This document shows positions 15,001 to 23,340 of a stretch of 40,901 nucleotides of DNA, one piece after another. Each line of letters starts with the position of its first letter. Position 1 is the first letter of the stretch. Under the pieces are notes generated by a model, which saw only the letters and a program-made list of their open reading frames with translations, ran no database searches and was not told the origin of the DNA. Origin of the DNA: JBEEJL01 sp049698095 (lineage in GTDB: Bacteria > Pseudomonadota > Gammaproteobacteria > Burkholderiales > JBEEJL01). A program made the translations under genes and the position numbers. The stretch lies in NCBI GenBank assembly GCA_049698095.1, contig JBAVXA010000019.1:1-40901 (forward strand), written 5' to 3'.

Positions 15001-17238
15001 GTGCTCAGATTTCCCTCCTGCTGCCTGTTTTTTCTTGCGTTAACGGCAGTTACGTTGTCGATTGGCGTCGTACACGCGCAGGATGCGCCGAAGCCGGCGC
15101 CGGAATTACCCGGCGGCCGGAACCAAATACCGGACGAGGCGCCGCAAAAAGTGGAGGGCGTCGAAGTCACCGGCAAACGCGACGCGACCAGCGAACGGCG
15201 TAACTCGACTGCGGCAAAAATCATCATCAATCGCGAAGATATTGAGCAATACGGCGATACCAATCTGGGCGACGTACTCAAGCGCCTGCCCGGCGTCACG
15301 CAGGGTGGCCGACCAGGCCGTGGCGGCGGCGTGGCAATGCGCGGAATGGGTGGCGGTTATACGCAGATTCTGATTAACGGCGAGCGCATTCCGCCGGGAT
15401 TTTCCATTGAACAAATTTCACCCGAGCAGGTGGAGCGCATCGAAATCCTGCGTGCACCGACTGCAGAGACCGGCACGCGCGCCGTGGCCGGTACGATCAA
15501 TATCGTGTTGCGCGAACCGCTGCGATTACAGTCCGACGAGGTCAAAACCGGCGTGCAGGAGGAACGCGGTCGCTTCTCGCCCAATGCAAGCTGGAACCGC
15601 AATGATAGCTTCAGCGACACGGGAACCTACAATTTCTCGTTATCGCTGAACCGCAACGACCAATTGACCGATACCCGCACCAGCACCGTGTTCAGCGACC
15701 TCTCAACCGGCCAGCCGACGTTGCAGCAGGACGGAACCAGCTCGGCGGATGCGCAGCGGAACAGCGTTTTTTTGAGTTCGCGCGTGCAATGGCGGCTAGG
15801 GCAGGGCGAACTGTTCAGCCTGCAACCGTTTATCGTGCACAGCGAAAATCGCACCCGCACTGCAGGCAGCCTGACCAACGCGGCGTACGCGACCAGCGAC
15901 AGCACTGCCGAATCGACGAATCATGTGTTGCGCCTGAACACGCAGCTGTTGAAACGGCTCGATGCGCAAACCCGTCTCGACATACGTGCCAACATCGGCG
16001 GCTTCAAAAGCAAAGTCGACTCAAGCCTGAATCAAATTGGGCTGGATAATCTGTTCGAGCAGAAAAGCGCCGACATCAATGATCGGTCGTGGAGCCTGAA
16101 CCTTAAAGCATTGCGTAACTTCGAATCCGGACATAGCGGCGTCCTGGGTACGGAAGTCGAGCGCGTCAATCGGTCTGAGTCTGGCACGACGCTGCAGACA
16201 CGGTCCGGCGTCACGCAGGCGCTCGACCTCGGCGGCGATTTGAACGCTTCGATCAATCGCACGGCACTATTCATTCAGGATGAGTGGGATCCGGCGGAAA
16301 ACCTGAGCGCCAATCTGGGCGTGCGCTGGGAAACGATACAGACCGACAGCAACGACGCATTGAATAATGTAAGCAATCAAAGCCGGGTGATTACGCCGGT
16401 CGGCCATCTGGTATGGCGCTTTGCCTCGCCGCGCAAAGACCAGGTGCGCCTGAGCCTTACGCAGAGTTATAAGCCGCCGACCACACAAAACCTGATCGCG
16501 CGTCCGAGCATCAACAATAAGTTTCCGCTGACTGTTACCAATGCCGCGACCAGTGCCGATTCCGCCAGCAATCCAAATCTCAAGGCTGAACTGGCCAAAG
16601 GCATCGACCTCGCCTACGAACGCTATCTGGCGGAAGGCGGCGTCGTGTCGGTCAATCTGTTCCGCCGCAATATCAGCGATTTGATTCGCAACTTGCCCGC
16701 GCTGGAAAACGTCATCTGGGCGCCGGTGGCGCGCTGGGTCAGCCGCCCGCAGAATATCGGTAGCGCCGTCACGCAGGGCGTCGAGTTCGATGCGAAATTC
16801 AGACTCAGCGATGCGATAGAAAACGCGCCGCCGCTCAACCTGCGCTTGAATCTGAGCATATATGATTCAAAGGTCAGCGGCGTGGCGGGCCCGTATAACC
16901 GCATTGATCAGCAGCCGCGCGTAACGGGAAATTTTGGCTTCGACTACAAATTCCCGGCCAGCGCATGGGCGGTCGGCGGTAATATCGGTTTCACGCCCGC
17001 TTACACCACGCAGGCCAGCGATACGCAATCCACCTTCGTCAATGCGCGTCGCGTGACGGATATTTATGCGCTATGGAGTGTCACGGCCAAAGCAAAATTG
17101 CGCTTCGGCCTCGCAAACCTCGCGCCGCTGGAGAGCCAGTCGGTAACCAGAATTGTGGAAGGCCAGCAACTGGATACCGCGACCAGTTTCGGCGGGAGCG
17201 CCGTTGCGGCATCGGTAAGATTGGAAATGAGGCTGTAA
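15001..17238 (+). CDS. TonB-dependent outer-membrane receptor
   Basis: 745 residues. The signal peptide ends near VVHA|QD. The plug domain is clear (VEVTGKRDATSERR, INREDIEQYGDTNLGDVLKRLPGV, GGVAMRGMGGGYTQILINGERIP, PEQVERIEILRAPTAETGTRAVAGTINIVLRE); the barrel follows with the family's repeated aromatic strands and ends ...VRLEMRL, without the usual terminal Phe. The ligand is unknown. The start is GTG at 15001 with only a weak CGGA upstream; no better ATG fits the signal peptide. It converges on pcaC with a 27-nt gap and no visible hairpin between them. It is unlike the YncD-type receptor at 4-6 kb. Confidence 0.9.
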   Translation: MLRFPSCCLFFLALTAVTLSIGVVHAQDAPKPAPELPGGRNQIPDEAPQKVEGVEVTGKRDATSERRNSTAAKIIINREDIEQYGDTNLGDVLKRLPGVTQGGRPGRGGGVAMRGMGGGYTQILINGERIPPGFSIEQISPEQVERIEILRAPTAETGTRAVAGTINIVLREPLRLQSDEVKTGVQEERGRFSPNASWNRNDSFSDTGTYNFSLSLNRNDQLTDTRTSTVFSDLSTGQPTLQQDGTSSADAQRNSVFLSSRVQWRLGQGELFSLQPFIVHSENRTRTAGSLTNAAYATSDSTAESTNHVLRLNTQLLKRLDAQTRLDIRANIGGFKSKVDSSLNQIGLDNLFEQKSADINDRSWSLNLKALRNFESGHSGVLGTEVERVNRSESGTTLQTRSGVTQALDLGGDLNASINRTALFIQDEWDPAENLSANLGVRWETIQTDSNDALNNVSNQSRVITPVGHLVWRFASPRKDQVRLSLTQSYKPPTTQNLIARPSINNKFPLTVTNAATSADSASNPNLKAELAKGIDLAYERYLAEGGVVSVNLFRRNISDLIRNLPALENVIWAPVARWVSRPQNIGSAVTQGVEFDAKFRLSDAIENAPPLNLRLNLSIYDSKVSGVAGPYNRIDQQPRVTGNFGFDYKFPASAWAVGGNIGFTPAYTTQASDTQSTFVNARRVTDIYALWSVTAKAKLRFGLANLAPLESQSVTRIVEGQQLDTATSFGGSAVAASVRLEMRL

Positions 17239-17265
17239 ACGCCGATTGAAGCAAGAACCGATGAT

Positions 17266-17652
17266 TTACTTGCCGCTGTCGATATCCGCAAACACTTCTC
17301 GCGCAACATGAAATGCGGCATTTGCCGCAGGCACGCCGCAATAGATCGCCGATTGCATCATCACTTCCTTAATTTCGTCACGCGTGACACCGTTGTTCAG
17401 CGCGCCGCGCAGGTGCAGGCGCAATTCGTCGGTTTGTTTCAGCGCGATGAGCATGGCGACGGTGATTAAGCTGCGGTGATGCGGCGGCAAGCCCGGACGG
17501 GTCCAGATTTCTCCCCAGGCATGGCGCGTGATCATGTCCTGAAATTCCTCGTTCAACGGCGTCACGTTGTTTAGCGTGCGGTCGACGTACGCGTCGCCCA
17601 GTACTTTGCGTCGCATTTTCATGCCGTTTTCGTTGCGTTGTTTTTCGTCCAT
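17266..17652 (-). CDS. pcaC: 4-carboxymuconolactone decarboxylase
   Basis: 128 residues. Converts 4-carboxymuconolactone to 3-oxoadipate enol-lactone in the protocatechuate branch of the 3-oxoadipate pathway. The sequence MKMRRKVLGDAYVDRTL, FQDMITRHAWGEIWTRPGL, RSLITVAMLIAL and the downstream LHLRGALNNGVTRDEIKEV..AIYCGVPAANAAF is the full PcaC/AhpD-like fold at usual length, with the Cys and His of the family. GGAGA 6 nt upstream supports the start at 17652. Last gene of the minus-strand pob/pca operon, 34 nt after pcaB. Confidence 0.93.
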   Translation of the reverse strand: MDEKQRNENGMKMRRKVLGDAYVDRTLNNVTPLNEEFQDMITRHAWGEIWTRPGLPPHHRSLITVAMLIALKQTDELRLHLRGALNNGVTRDEIKEVMMQSAIYCGVPAANAAFHVAREVFADIDSGK

Positions 17653-17686
17653 ATTATTTCTCCGATTAAATCGCGCCGTGACCGCC

Positions 17687-19024
17687 TTACGCTTTGCGCG
17701 CAGCCAGCACGCGCTCGATAAACTGCTCGGCGACGCCGGTATAATTTTCCGCGATGAATAGTTTTTCCAGCGCCGCGAGGTCAAGATGGGCGGTGACTTG
17801 CACGTCGCGGGCAAGCACATCGCGCAAATGTTGATTGCCGGAAATTGCACGCTGCGATGCCTGTTCGATAATACGATGTGCTTCTGCACGTCCGACGAAA
17901 ACCGCCAGCGCTGTCGACGCCGCTTCAGCCAGAATCAATCCTTGCGTGATGTCGAGATTGGCGCGCATGCGGACCGCGTCGATTTCCAATCCCTGCAGCA
18001 TGCAATTGCTTTGTTCAAGTGCCGCCGCCGCCAGCAGGCAGATTTGCGGCAGGATTTGCCATTCCGCCTGCCATCCGCCCAGCCCGCGTTCGTGTTCCTG
18101 CGGCATTGCCGAGTGCATGGCTGCGACCAGTCCGGGCAATCGCGTCGCTGCGGCCAACACCATGGCGCAACTTACCGGATTGCGTTTGTGCGGCATGGTC
18201 GAAGAACCGCCGCGCCCCTGCGCCGCCGGTTCGAACGCTTCGCCGGTTTCCGTTTGCATCAACAGTGAAATGTCGCGCGCCATTTTGCCGAGGCTGCCGG
18301 TGAGCATACCCAACATCGACGCCACTTCGACCAGATTATCGCGCTGGGAATGCCAGGGCATGGCCGGTAAGGCGAGTCCCAGGTCCTGCGCCAGCGCTGC
18401 GGCAACATCGAGCCCGTGGTTGCCCAGCGCGGCAAGCGTACCCGATGCGCCGCCGAATTGGACAACCAATACGCGGGCGTGGGATTGGGCGATGCGTGTG
18501 CGATGGCGCTCGACGGCGGACAGCCATCCCGCAGCTTTGAGACCGAAGGTGATTGGCGTAGCGTGCTGCAGCCAGGTGCGCCCGGCCATGACGGTTTGGC
18601 GGTGCCGGTCGGCGTGACCGGCGCAGCTGTCGGCAAGCTGTTTCGATTTGTCGTCGAAAAAATCCAGCGCTGCGCGCAATTGCAACACGAGGCCGGTGTC
18701 GATCGCATCCTGGCTTGTTGCGCCCGCATGAACATGACACGCCGCATCCCGGTTTTCACTGGCGACCAGATCGGTGAGCGCTTGCACCAGCGGGATGGCC
18801 AGGTTGCCGGCGTTTGCGGCAGCACGGGATAAGGCGCTGACGTCGAATAGTTCCGCACGGCATTTTGAAGCAATCGCAACGGCGGCTGCAGGGGGAATCA
18901 GCCCGCAGCGCGCTTCGGCGCGCGCCAGCGCGGCTTCAAAATCGAGCATGCCTTGCAAAATGGCGCGATCGGAAAAAATGTCTTCCATCGCCGGCGCGCT
19001 GAACAGGGTGTCAAATATGTGCAT
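17687..19024 (-). CDS. pcaB: 3-carboxy-cis,cis-muconate cycloisomerase
   Basis: 445 residues. Lactonises 3-carboxy-cis,cis-muconate to 4-carboxymuconolactone. Member of the fumarase/aspartase superfamily: N-terminal helices, HVHAGATSQDAIDTG as the first conserved region, TWLQHATPITFG, and the signature loop GRGGSSTMPHKRNP. AGG about 7 nt before the ATG supports the start. It sits between pcaG and pcaC; the 50-bp gap to pcaG holds an IHF-like element, which is unusual inside an operon. Confidence 0.94.
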   Translation of the reverse strand: MHIFDTLFSAPAMEDIFSDRAILQGMLDFEAALARAEARCGLIPPAAAVAIASKCRAELFDVSALSRAAANAGNLAIPLVQALTDLVASENRDAACHVHAGATSQDAIDTGLVLQLRAALDFFDDKSKQLADSCAGHADRHRQTVMAGRTWLQHATPITFGLKAAGWLSAVERHRTRIAQSHARVLVVQFGGASGTLAALGNHGLDVAAALAQDLGLALPAMPWHSQRDNLVEVASMLGMLTGSLGKMARDISLLMQTETGEAFEPAAQGRGGSSTMPHKRNPVSCAMVLAAATRLPGLVAAMHSAMPQEHERGLGGWQAEWQILPQICLLAAAALEQSNCMLQGLEIDAVRMRANLDITQGLILAEAASTALAVFVGRAEAHRIIEQASQRAISGNQHLRDVLARDVQVTAHLDLAALEKLFIAENYTGVAEQFIERVLAARKA

Positions 19025-19048
19025 GCAATTGCCTACCGCATTAGTATT

Positions 19049-19062
19049 ATAAGTTATTGATT
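19049..19062 (-). promoter_or_regulatory. IHF-consensus-like AT-rich element within the pca operon
   Basis: Minus strand AATCAATAACTTAT, exact WATCAANNNNTTR, with upstream AATTTATTAAATAT. It lies between pcaG and pcaB, same-strand genes of one operon. Confidence 0.6.
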
Positions 19063-19074
19063 ATATTTAATAAA

Positions 19075-19623
19075 TTAGCAATCAAAAAACACCGTTTCGC
19101 GGTCGCCTTGCAAGATGATATGCCATTCCAGTTTTGCCGTGTCGGCAGCATTTTTTTTTGCCATCAAAGTCGCGCGCCGTTCCGGCGGCACCATGTTGAG
19201 CACGGCATCGTCGATGTTGCTCGCCTCGTCGGCGAAATATATGCGCGTGACCAGCCGTTTTAACAGGCCGCGCATGAACACCGACACGGCAATATGCGGT
19301 GCTTGCAAGTCGCCGTCATTGCCGGCGACGCGCCCCGGCTTGAAGGTTACGAAACTGAAAGCGCCGTATTCGTCCGTCGCGATACGGCCGTAGCCTGTGA
19401 AGGCAGCGTTGGCAGTATTCGCATATTGTCCTTTCGCATCGGCTTGCCAGACTTCAATCACCGCGTCGGAAACCGGTTTGCCATCACCATCGATTATTTT
19501 TCCGCCGATAGTCACGCGTTCGCCGACGACGCCCGGCGCGGTGAGATCGTTTACGTAGAGCCGATCAAAACCGATATGGAAAAACGGCCCGACGGTTTGC
19601 GATGGCGCAACGATCAGGTTCAT
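19075..19623 (-). CDS. pcaG: Protocatechuate 3,4-dioxygenase, alpha subunit
   Basis: 182 residues. Non-catalytic alpha chain of the intradiol dioxygenase that opens protocatechuate to 3-carboxy-cis,cis-muconate. Typical start TVGPFFHIGF, central DAVIEVWQADAKGQYAN, YGAFSFVTFKPG, PHIAVSVFMRGLLKRLVTRIYF. The iron-ligand set of the beta chain is absent, as expected for alpha. Its ATG overlaps the pcaH stop by 4 nt (ATGA), so subunits are made in a coupled way. Confidence 0.93.
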   Translation of the reverse strand: MNLIVAPSQTVGPFFHIGFDRLYVNDLTAPGVVGERVTIGGKIIDGDGKPVSDAVIEVWQADAKGQYANTANAAFTGYGRIATDEYGAFSFVTFKPGRVAGNDGDLQAPHIAVSVFMRGLLKRLVTRIYFADEASNIDDAVLNMVPPERRATLMAKKNAADTAKLEWHIILQGDRETVFFDC

Positions 19624-20324
19624 AAATGCAGCGGCGTGGCATGGCGGCCGCGCAAAATAATATCAAAGCGGTAGCCGAGTGAAAAATTCGCCACCGTAGT
19701 GTCCCAATCAAACGCCGCAATCAAAAGCTGACGCGCTTTTTCGTCTGCCGTGCTGTTGAATATCGGATCGAACGGCAGCAGCGGATCGCCGGGAAAATAC
19801 ATTTGCGTGACGAGACGCGTCGCGAACGCCTGGCCAAACAGGGAAAAATGGATATGCGCGGGCCGCCACGCATTGTGATGATTGCCCCATGGGTACGCGC
19901 CGGGTTTGACGGTGATGAACCGGTAACGCCCGTCTACATCCGTCATGGCGCGGCCGCAGCCGGTGAAGTGCGGATCGAGCGGCGCCGTCCCCTTATCGTT
20001 TTTGTGGCGGTATCGCCCGGCGGAATTGGCCTGCCACATTTCGATCAAGGCATGTGCCACCGGCATGGCATGGTCGTCGAGCACGCGTCCGCTCACCGTG
20101 ATGCGCTCGCCTATCGGCGGCTGTTCGTGTTGCAGCCGCAGATTATGATCGTTCGCGCCCACCTTATCGTGCCCGAACACCGGCCCGGTAACTTCCGTCA
20201 ATGTATGCGGCAGGAGTATAAGCGGTCGCGACGGCGAGCGTTTTTGCGTCGAGACATACGGCGGATACACGTAATCCGGCTGGCTGCCGGCTGCAGGTCG
20301 TTTAAATATTTCGATCAGGCTCAT
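19620..20324 (-). CDS. pcaH: Protocatechuate 3,4-dioxygenase, beta subunit
   Basis: 234 residues. Catalytic chain carrying the non-haem Fe(III). Expected ligands are present: Tyr105 (GRYRH), Tyr144 (PGAYPW), His157 and His159 (RPAHIHF). Other family segments are PLILLPHTLTEVTGPVFG, HALIEMWQANSAGRY and TRLVTQMYFPGDPL. The start lies 22 nt after the pobA stop. Order pobA-pcaH-pcaG-pcaB-pcaC follows the reaction order. Confidence 0.95.
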   Translation of the reverse strand: MSLIEIFKRPAAGSQPDYVYPPYVSTQKRSPSRPLILLPHTLTEVTGPVFGHDKVGANDHNLRLQHEQPPIGERITVSGRVLDDHAMPVAHALIEMWQANSAGRYRHKNDKGTAPLDPHFTGCGRAMTDVDGRYRFITVKPGAYPWGNHHNAWRPAHIHFSLFGQAFATRLVTQMYFPGDPLLPFDPIFNSTADEKARQLLIAAFDWDTTVANFSLGYRFDIILRGRHATPLHL

Positions 20325-20345
20325 GTTTCGGTCCGCCAGTTGACA

Positions 20346-21524
20346 TCAGTTCATCGGCAGGCCGACATAATTTTCCGCGAGGCTGGTTGCCGCCGCGCGC
20401 GAGCTCACGACATATTCCAGTTGCGATAACTGCAGACGCTGCTGAAACGTGTCGCCGCCAGGAAATCGATGCAGCAGGGACGTCATCCACCAGGAAAAAT
20501 GTTCGGCGCGCCAAATGCGTTTCAAGGCAGTAACGGCGTAACCGTCAAGTAATTCCGTTTGGCCGCTCTTGAAATACTGTGTGAACGCCTGCGCAAGCAG
20601 ATTCACGTCAGCCAGCGCCAGGTTCATTCCCTTTGCGCCTGTCGGCGGCACGATGTGCGCGGCATCGCCGGCCAAAAATAAATTGCCGTGACGCATCGTC
20701 TCGCAGACAAAACTGCGCATCGGCGTGATGCCTTTTTCAATTATTGGCCCCTCATTGAGTTTCCAGCCGTCATCGCACTCAAGCCGCGTGTGCAGTTCCT
20801 GCCAGATTTTTTCGTCCGGCCAATGGTCGATTTTTTCATCCGGCGGCACCTGCAGGTAAAGGCGCGTTACCTGCGGCGAGCGCATGCTGAACAATGCAAA
20901 GCCATTTTCATGATAAGCGTAAATCAACTCATCCGCCGACGGCGCGGCCTTGGCGAGTATGCCCAGCCAGGCAAACGGATACACGCGCTCGAAAGTCTTT
21001 TGTAATACTGCGGGGATGGCCTGGCGGCTGATTCCGTGGAAGCCGTCGCAACCGGCGATAAAATCGCAACGGATATTCACTTCTGCGCCGTTCAGTTTGG
21101 CGCTGATATGCGGCGAATTTGAATCGACATCGCGCACGCCCACTTCCTGCGCCCCGAACAGAATTTGCCCGCCTGCGTCGAGGCGAGCTTTGATCAGGTC
21201 TTTTACTACTTCCTGTTGTCCATACACGCGAATCGCATGCCCGGTGAGTTGCGTGATGTCGATTCGATGTCCGCGTCCGCCAAAGCGCAATTCGATCCCG
21301 TGGTGCAACAGACCTTCGCGTTGCATGCGTTCGCCTACCCCGGTATTGATCAGCAACTGCATTGTGCCCTGTTCCAGGACTCCGGCGCGCACGCGCCGCT
21401 CGACATAATCCCGGCTGCGGTTTTCCACGATGATGGAATCGATGCCTTGCAACTTGAGCAAATGCGACAGCATCAATCCAGCGGGGCCTGCGCCGACAAT
21501 ACCAACTTGGGTGTGCGAAAGCAT
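20346..21524 (-). CDS. pobA: 4-hydroxybenzoate 3-monooxygenase
   Basis: 392 residues. FAD- and NAD(P)H-dependent hydroxylation of 4-hydroxybenzoate to protocatechuate. Visible are GAGPAG (11-16) for FAD, the DG region CDFIAGCDGFHG, the substrate-binding stretch DELIYAYHENGFALFSMRS (Tyr, Ser and Arg as in known PobA), and GDAAHIVPPTGAKGMNLA for FAD ribityl. Length is normal. ATG at 21524 is chosen although the ribosome site is weak. It heads the pca operon. A divergent pobR or pcaQ/pcaR gene, common beside pobA, is not present; upstream are only an IHF-like element and a tRNA terminator. Confidence 0.95.
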   Translation of the reverse strand: MLSHTQVGIVGAGPAGLMLSHLLKLQGIDSIIVENRSRDYVERRVRAGVLEQGTMQLLINTGVGERMQREGLLHHGIELRFGGRGHRIDITQLTGHAIRVYGQQEVVKDLIKARLDAGGQILFGAQEVGVRDVDSNSPHISAKLNGAEVNIRCDFIAGCDGFHGISRQAIPAVLQKTFERVYPFAWLGILAKAAPSADELIYAYHENGFALFSMRSPQVTRLYLQVPPDEKIDHWPDEKIWQELHTRLECDDGWKLNEGPIIEKGITPMRSFVCETMRHGNLFLAGDAAHIVPPTGAKGMNLALADVNLLAQAFTQYFKSGQTELLDGYAVTALKRIWRAEHFSWWMTSLLHRFPGGDTFQQRLQLSQLEYVVSSRAAATSLAENYVGLPMN

Positions 21525-21535
21525 CAATTCAGGGA

Positions 21536-21549
21536 AATTAAATAGTTAT
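21536..21549 (+). promoter_or_regulatory. IHF-like AT-rich element, near match
   Basis: AATTAAATAGTTAT, one base from WATCAANNNNTTR, 12 bp upstream of the pobA start and in the opposite direction. A second similar stretch AATCAGGTAATTAT follows at 21553. Confidence 0.4.
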
Positions 21550-21681
21550 ATAAATCAGGTAATTATATTGCTTCTGCGGGTTTGGGCATTTGACGATAGC
21601 GGCCCCCGGAATTGACGCGCCTGAAAGCAATTGTTTCATAAAAATTGCCGGCGAAAAGTTTTCCGTCAATCGGCCATAAAC

Positions 21682-21713
21682 ACAAAAGCCACCCTGAAAT
21701 CAGGATGGCTTTC
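21682..21713 (-). terminator. Terminator after tRNA-Arg
   Basis: Stem AAAGCCA-CCTG / CAGG-TGGCTTT (21685-21712) with one mismatch and a short loop; on the minus strand it is followed by TTTTGTGTTT. It probably ends the transcript carrying lysC and the two tRNA genes. Confidence 0.7.
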
Positions 21714-21723
21714 GCGCTTTTAC

Positions 21724-21800
21724 TGGTGCGCCCGGAGCGATTCGAACGCCCGACCCCTTGGTTCGTAGCCAAGTACTCTATCCAGCTGAGCTACGGGCGC
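21724..21800 (-). tRNA. tRNA-Arg(ACG)
   Basis: 77 nt including an encoded CCA. Acceptor GCGCCCG pairs with CGGGCGC; D arm GCTCAGCTGGATAGAGT; anticodon stem CTTGG/CCAAG with loop CTACGAA (anticodon ACG, read as ICG); T arm GGGCGTTCGAATCGCTC. Confidence 0.95.
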
Positions 21801-21828
21801 ATACACACAAGAATTATAACAAATTCAC

Positions 21829-21921
21829 TGGCGGAGAAGGAGGGATTCGAACCCTCGATAAGCCTTTTGAGCCTATGCTCCCTTAGCAGGGGAGTGCCTT
21901 CGACCACTCGGCCACCTCTCC
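21829..21921 (-). tRNA. tRNA-Ser(GCT)
   Basis: 93 nt including encoded CCA. Acceptor GGAGAGG/CTTCTCC, D arm GGCCGAGTGG, anticodon stem CTCCC/GGGAG with loop CTGCTAA (anticodon GCT), long class II variable arm, T arm GGGTTCGAATCCC. It starts 54 nt after the lysC stop on the same strand and may share its transcript. Confidence 0.95.
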
Positions 21922-21975
21922 GGAAGTCCGTCAGGATACCGGTTTTACCCAGGCATGGTCAAACGCCCATCGACG

Positions 21976-22461
21976 TCAGGCCGCTTTTTCCAACTCAAAT
22001 GCCTTGTGCAACACGCGCACGGCGAGTTCCAGATATTTTTCGTCGATGACGACAGAAATTTTGATTTCCGATGTCGAAATCATCTGGATATTGATGCCTT
22101 CCTCGGCCAGCGTCTTGAACATTTTGCTGGCGATGCCGACATGCGAGCGCATGCCGACGCCGACGACGGAGACTTTGGCGATGCGGTTGTCTCCGGTAAT
22201 TTTTCGCGCGCCGATCTTGGGCTGGACCTTGCTGTGCAGAATGTCCAGGGCTTTCTGGTACTCGCTGCGATTCACAGTGAAAGAAAAATCCGTCGAGCCG
22301 TCATGGCTGGCATTCTGGATAATCATGTCGACATCGACATTCGCGTCCGCCACTTCACCCAAAATCGAGTAGGCGATGCCCGGCTTGTCCGGCACGCCTT
22401 CGATGGTGATTTTCGCTTCATCGCGGTTGAAAGCGATACCGGAAATGATGGCTTGTTCCAT
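21976..22461 (-). CDS. Possible internal start: aspartate kinase beta subunit
   Basis: Within lysC, codon 252 is an ATG (MEQAIISGIAFNRDEAKITI) preceded by GAGGAG ending 9 nt upstream. The product would be 161 residues holding only the two ACT domains. In Bacillus and Corynebacterium the beta subunit of alpha2beta2 aspartate kinases starts at the equivalent place (MEEAVLTGVA in C. glutamicum). Use in this organism is inference; the Shine-Dalgarno-like sequence also encodes FEEQD and could be chance. Confidence 0.5.
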   Translation of the reverse strand: MEQAIISGIAFNRDEAKITIEGVPDKPGIAYSILGEVADANVDVDMIIQNASHDGSTDFSFTVNRSEYQKALDILHSKVQPKIGARKITGDNRIAKVSVVGVGMRSHVGIASKMFKTLAEEGINIQMISTSEIKISVVIDEKYLELAVRVLHKAFELEKAA

Positions 22462-23214
22462 GTTGTCCTGCTCCTCGAATGTAATCAGCGTGCCCATGTC
22501 GGTCGAATTGACATCATCGAATGACGACAGCACGCGCAGTTTGACTTTGTATTTGCCGGCGAACTCGACCGAACGGATCTGCAGCACCTTCGAGCCAAGG
22601 CTCGCCATTTCCAGCATCTCCTCAAACGTGACGGTCTTCAGCCGGCGTGCTTCCGGCACCAGGCGCGGATCGGTGGTGTAGACGCCGTCGACATCGGTAT
22701 AGATCTGGCATTCGTCCGCTTTGAGCGCCGCCGCAAGGGCGACGCCGGTCGTATCCGACCCGCCGCGACCGAGCGTCGTGATATTGCCGTGCTCGTCCAC
22801 TCCCTGAAAACCGGCTGCGACAACGATGGTCCCGTCGGCCAGATCTTTGCGGATGTTATCTTCGTCGATCGACAATATGCGCGCCTTGGTGTGGGCGTCG
22901 TCGGTGCGAATCTTGATCTGCGCGCCGGTATAGCTCTTGGCTTTCAGGCCGAGGTTTTTCAGCGCCATCGCGAGCAAGCCGATGGAAACCTGCTCGCCGG
23001 TTGATGCGATGACGTCCAGCTCGCGCGGGTCCGGGTCGGCCTGCACCTCTTTGGCCAGTTTGATCAGCCGATTGGTTTCGCCGCTCATTGCCGATACCAC
23101 GACAACGATCTGGTTTCCCTCCTCGTGCCAGCGTCGCACCCGACGCGCCACTTCGCGGATGCGCTCGGGGCTACCCATCGACGTGCCGCCGTATTTCTGT
23201 ACGATCAAAGCCAT
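21976..23214 (-). CDS. lysC: Aspartate kinase
   Basis: 412 residues. Phosphorylates aspartate at the head of the Lys/Met/Thr pathway. Kinase domain starts VQKYGGTSMGSPERI and continues with VVVVSAMSGETNRL, TGEQVSIGLLAMAL, GFQGVDEHGNITTLGRGGSDTTG and DVDGVYTTDPRLVPEA; two ACT domains follow (about 265-340 and 345-412: ITIEGVPDKPG, VSVVGVGMRSHVG) for feedback control. Length matches the alpha2beta2 type. ATG at 23214 directly begins the conserved core. An internal start within the gene is described separately. The tRNA-Ser and tRNA-Arg genes follow on the same strand. Confidence 0.96.
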   Translation of the reverse strand: MALIVQKYGGTSMGSPERIREVARRVRRWHEEGNQIVVVVSAMSGETNRLIKLAKEVQADPDPRELDVIASTGEQVSIGLLAMALKNLGLKAKSYTGAQIKIRTDDAHTKARILSIDEDNIRKDLADGTIVVAAGFQGVDEHGNITTLGRGGSDTTGVALAAALKADECQIYTDVDGVYTTDPRLVPEARRLKTVTFEEMLEMASLGSKVLQIRSVEFAGKYKVKLRVLSSFDDVNSTDMGTLITFEEQDNMEQAIISGIAFNRDEAKITIEGVPDKPGIAYSILGEVADANVDVDMIIQNASHDGSTDFSFTVNRSEYQKALDILHSKVQPKIGARKITGDNRIAKVSVVGVGMRSHVGIASKMFKTLAEEGINIQMISTSEIKISVVIDEKYLELAVRVLHKAFELEKAA

Positions 23215-23298
23215 CTTGTCTGCCCGAAAAAACCACGATTTTAACGCAGCGCAGAGGAAAAAACGAGGGCGCTTTCATTTTAGCGCTGGGGCGAATGA

Positions 23299-23304
23299 TA
23301 TAAT
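23299..23304 (+). promoter_or_regulatory. Possible -10 element for queD
   Basis: TATAAT 37 bp upstream of queD, in the 126-bp divergent gap with lysC. No convincing -35 at 17 nt (CATTTT), so only the -10 is supported. Confidence 0.35.
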
Positions 23305-23340
23305 TAGCCCGTTTACCCAAGCGAATGAATTCTCCCAACC

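Noticed and set aside
17835..18617. 260-codon plus-strand frame within pcaB
   Set aside because: Antisense to a clear PcaB with the MPHKRNP signature; no independent support.
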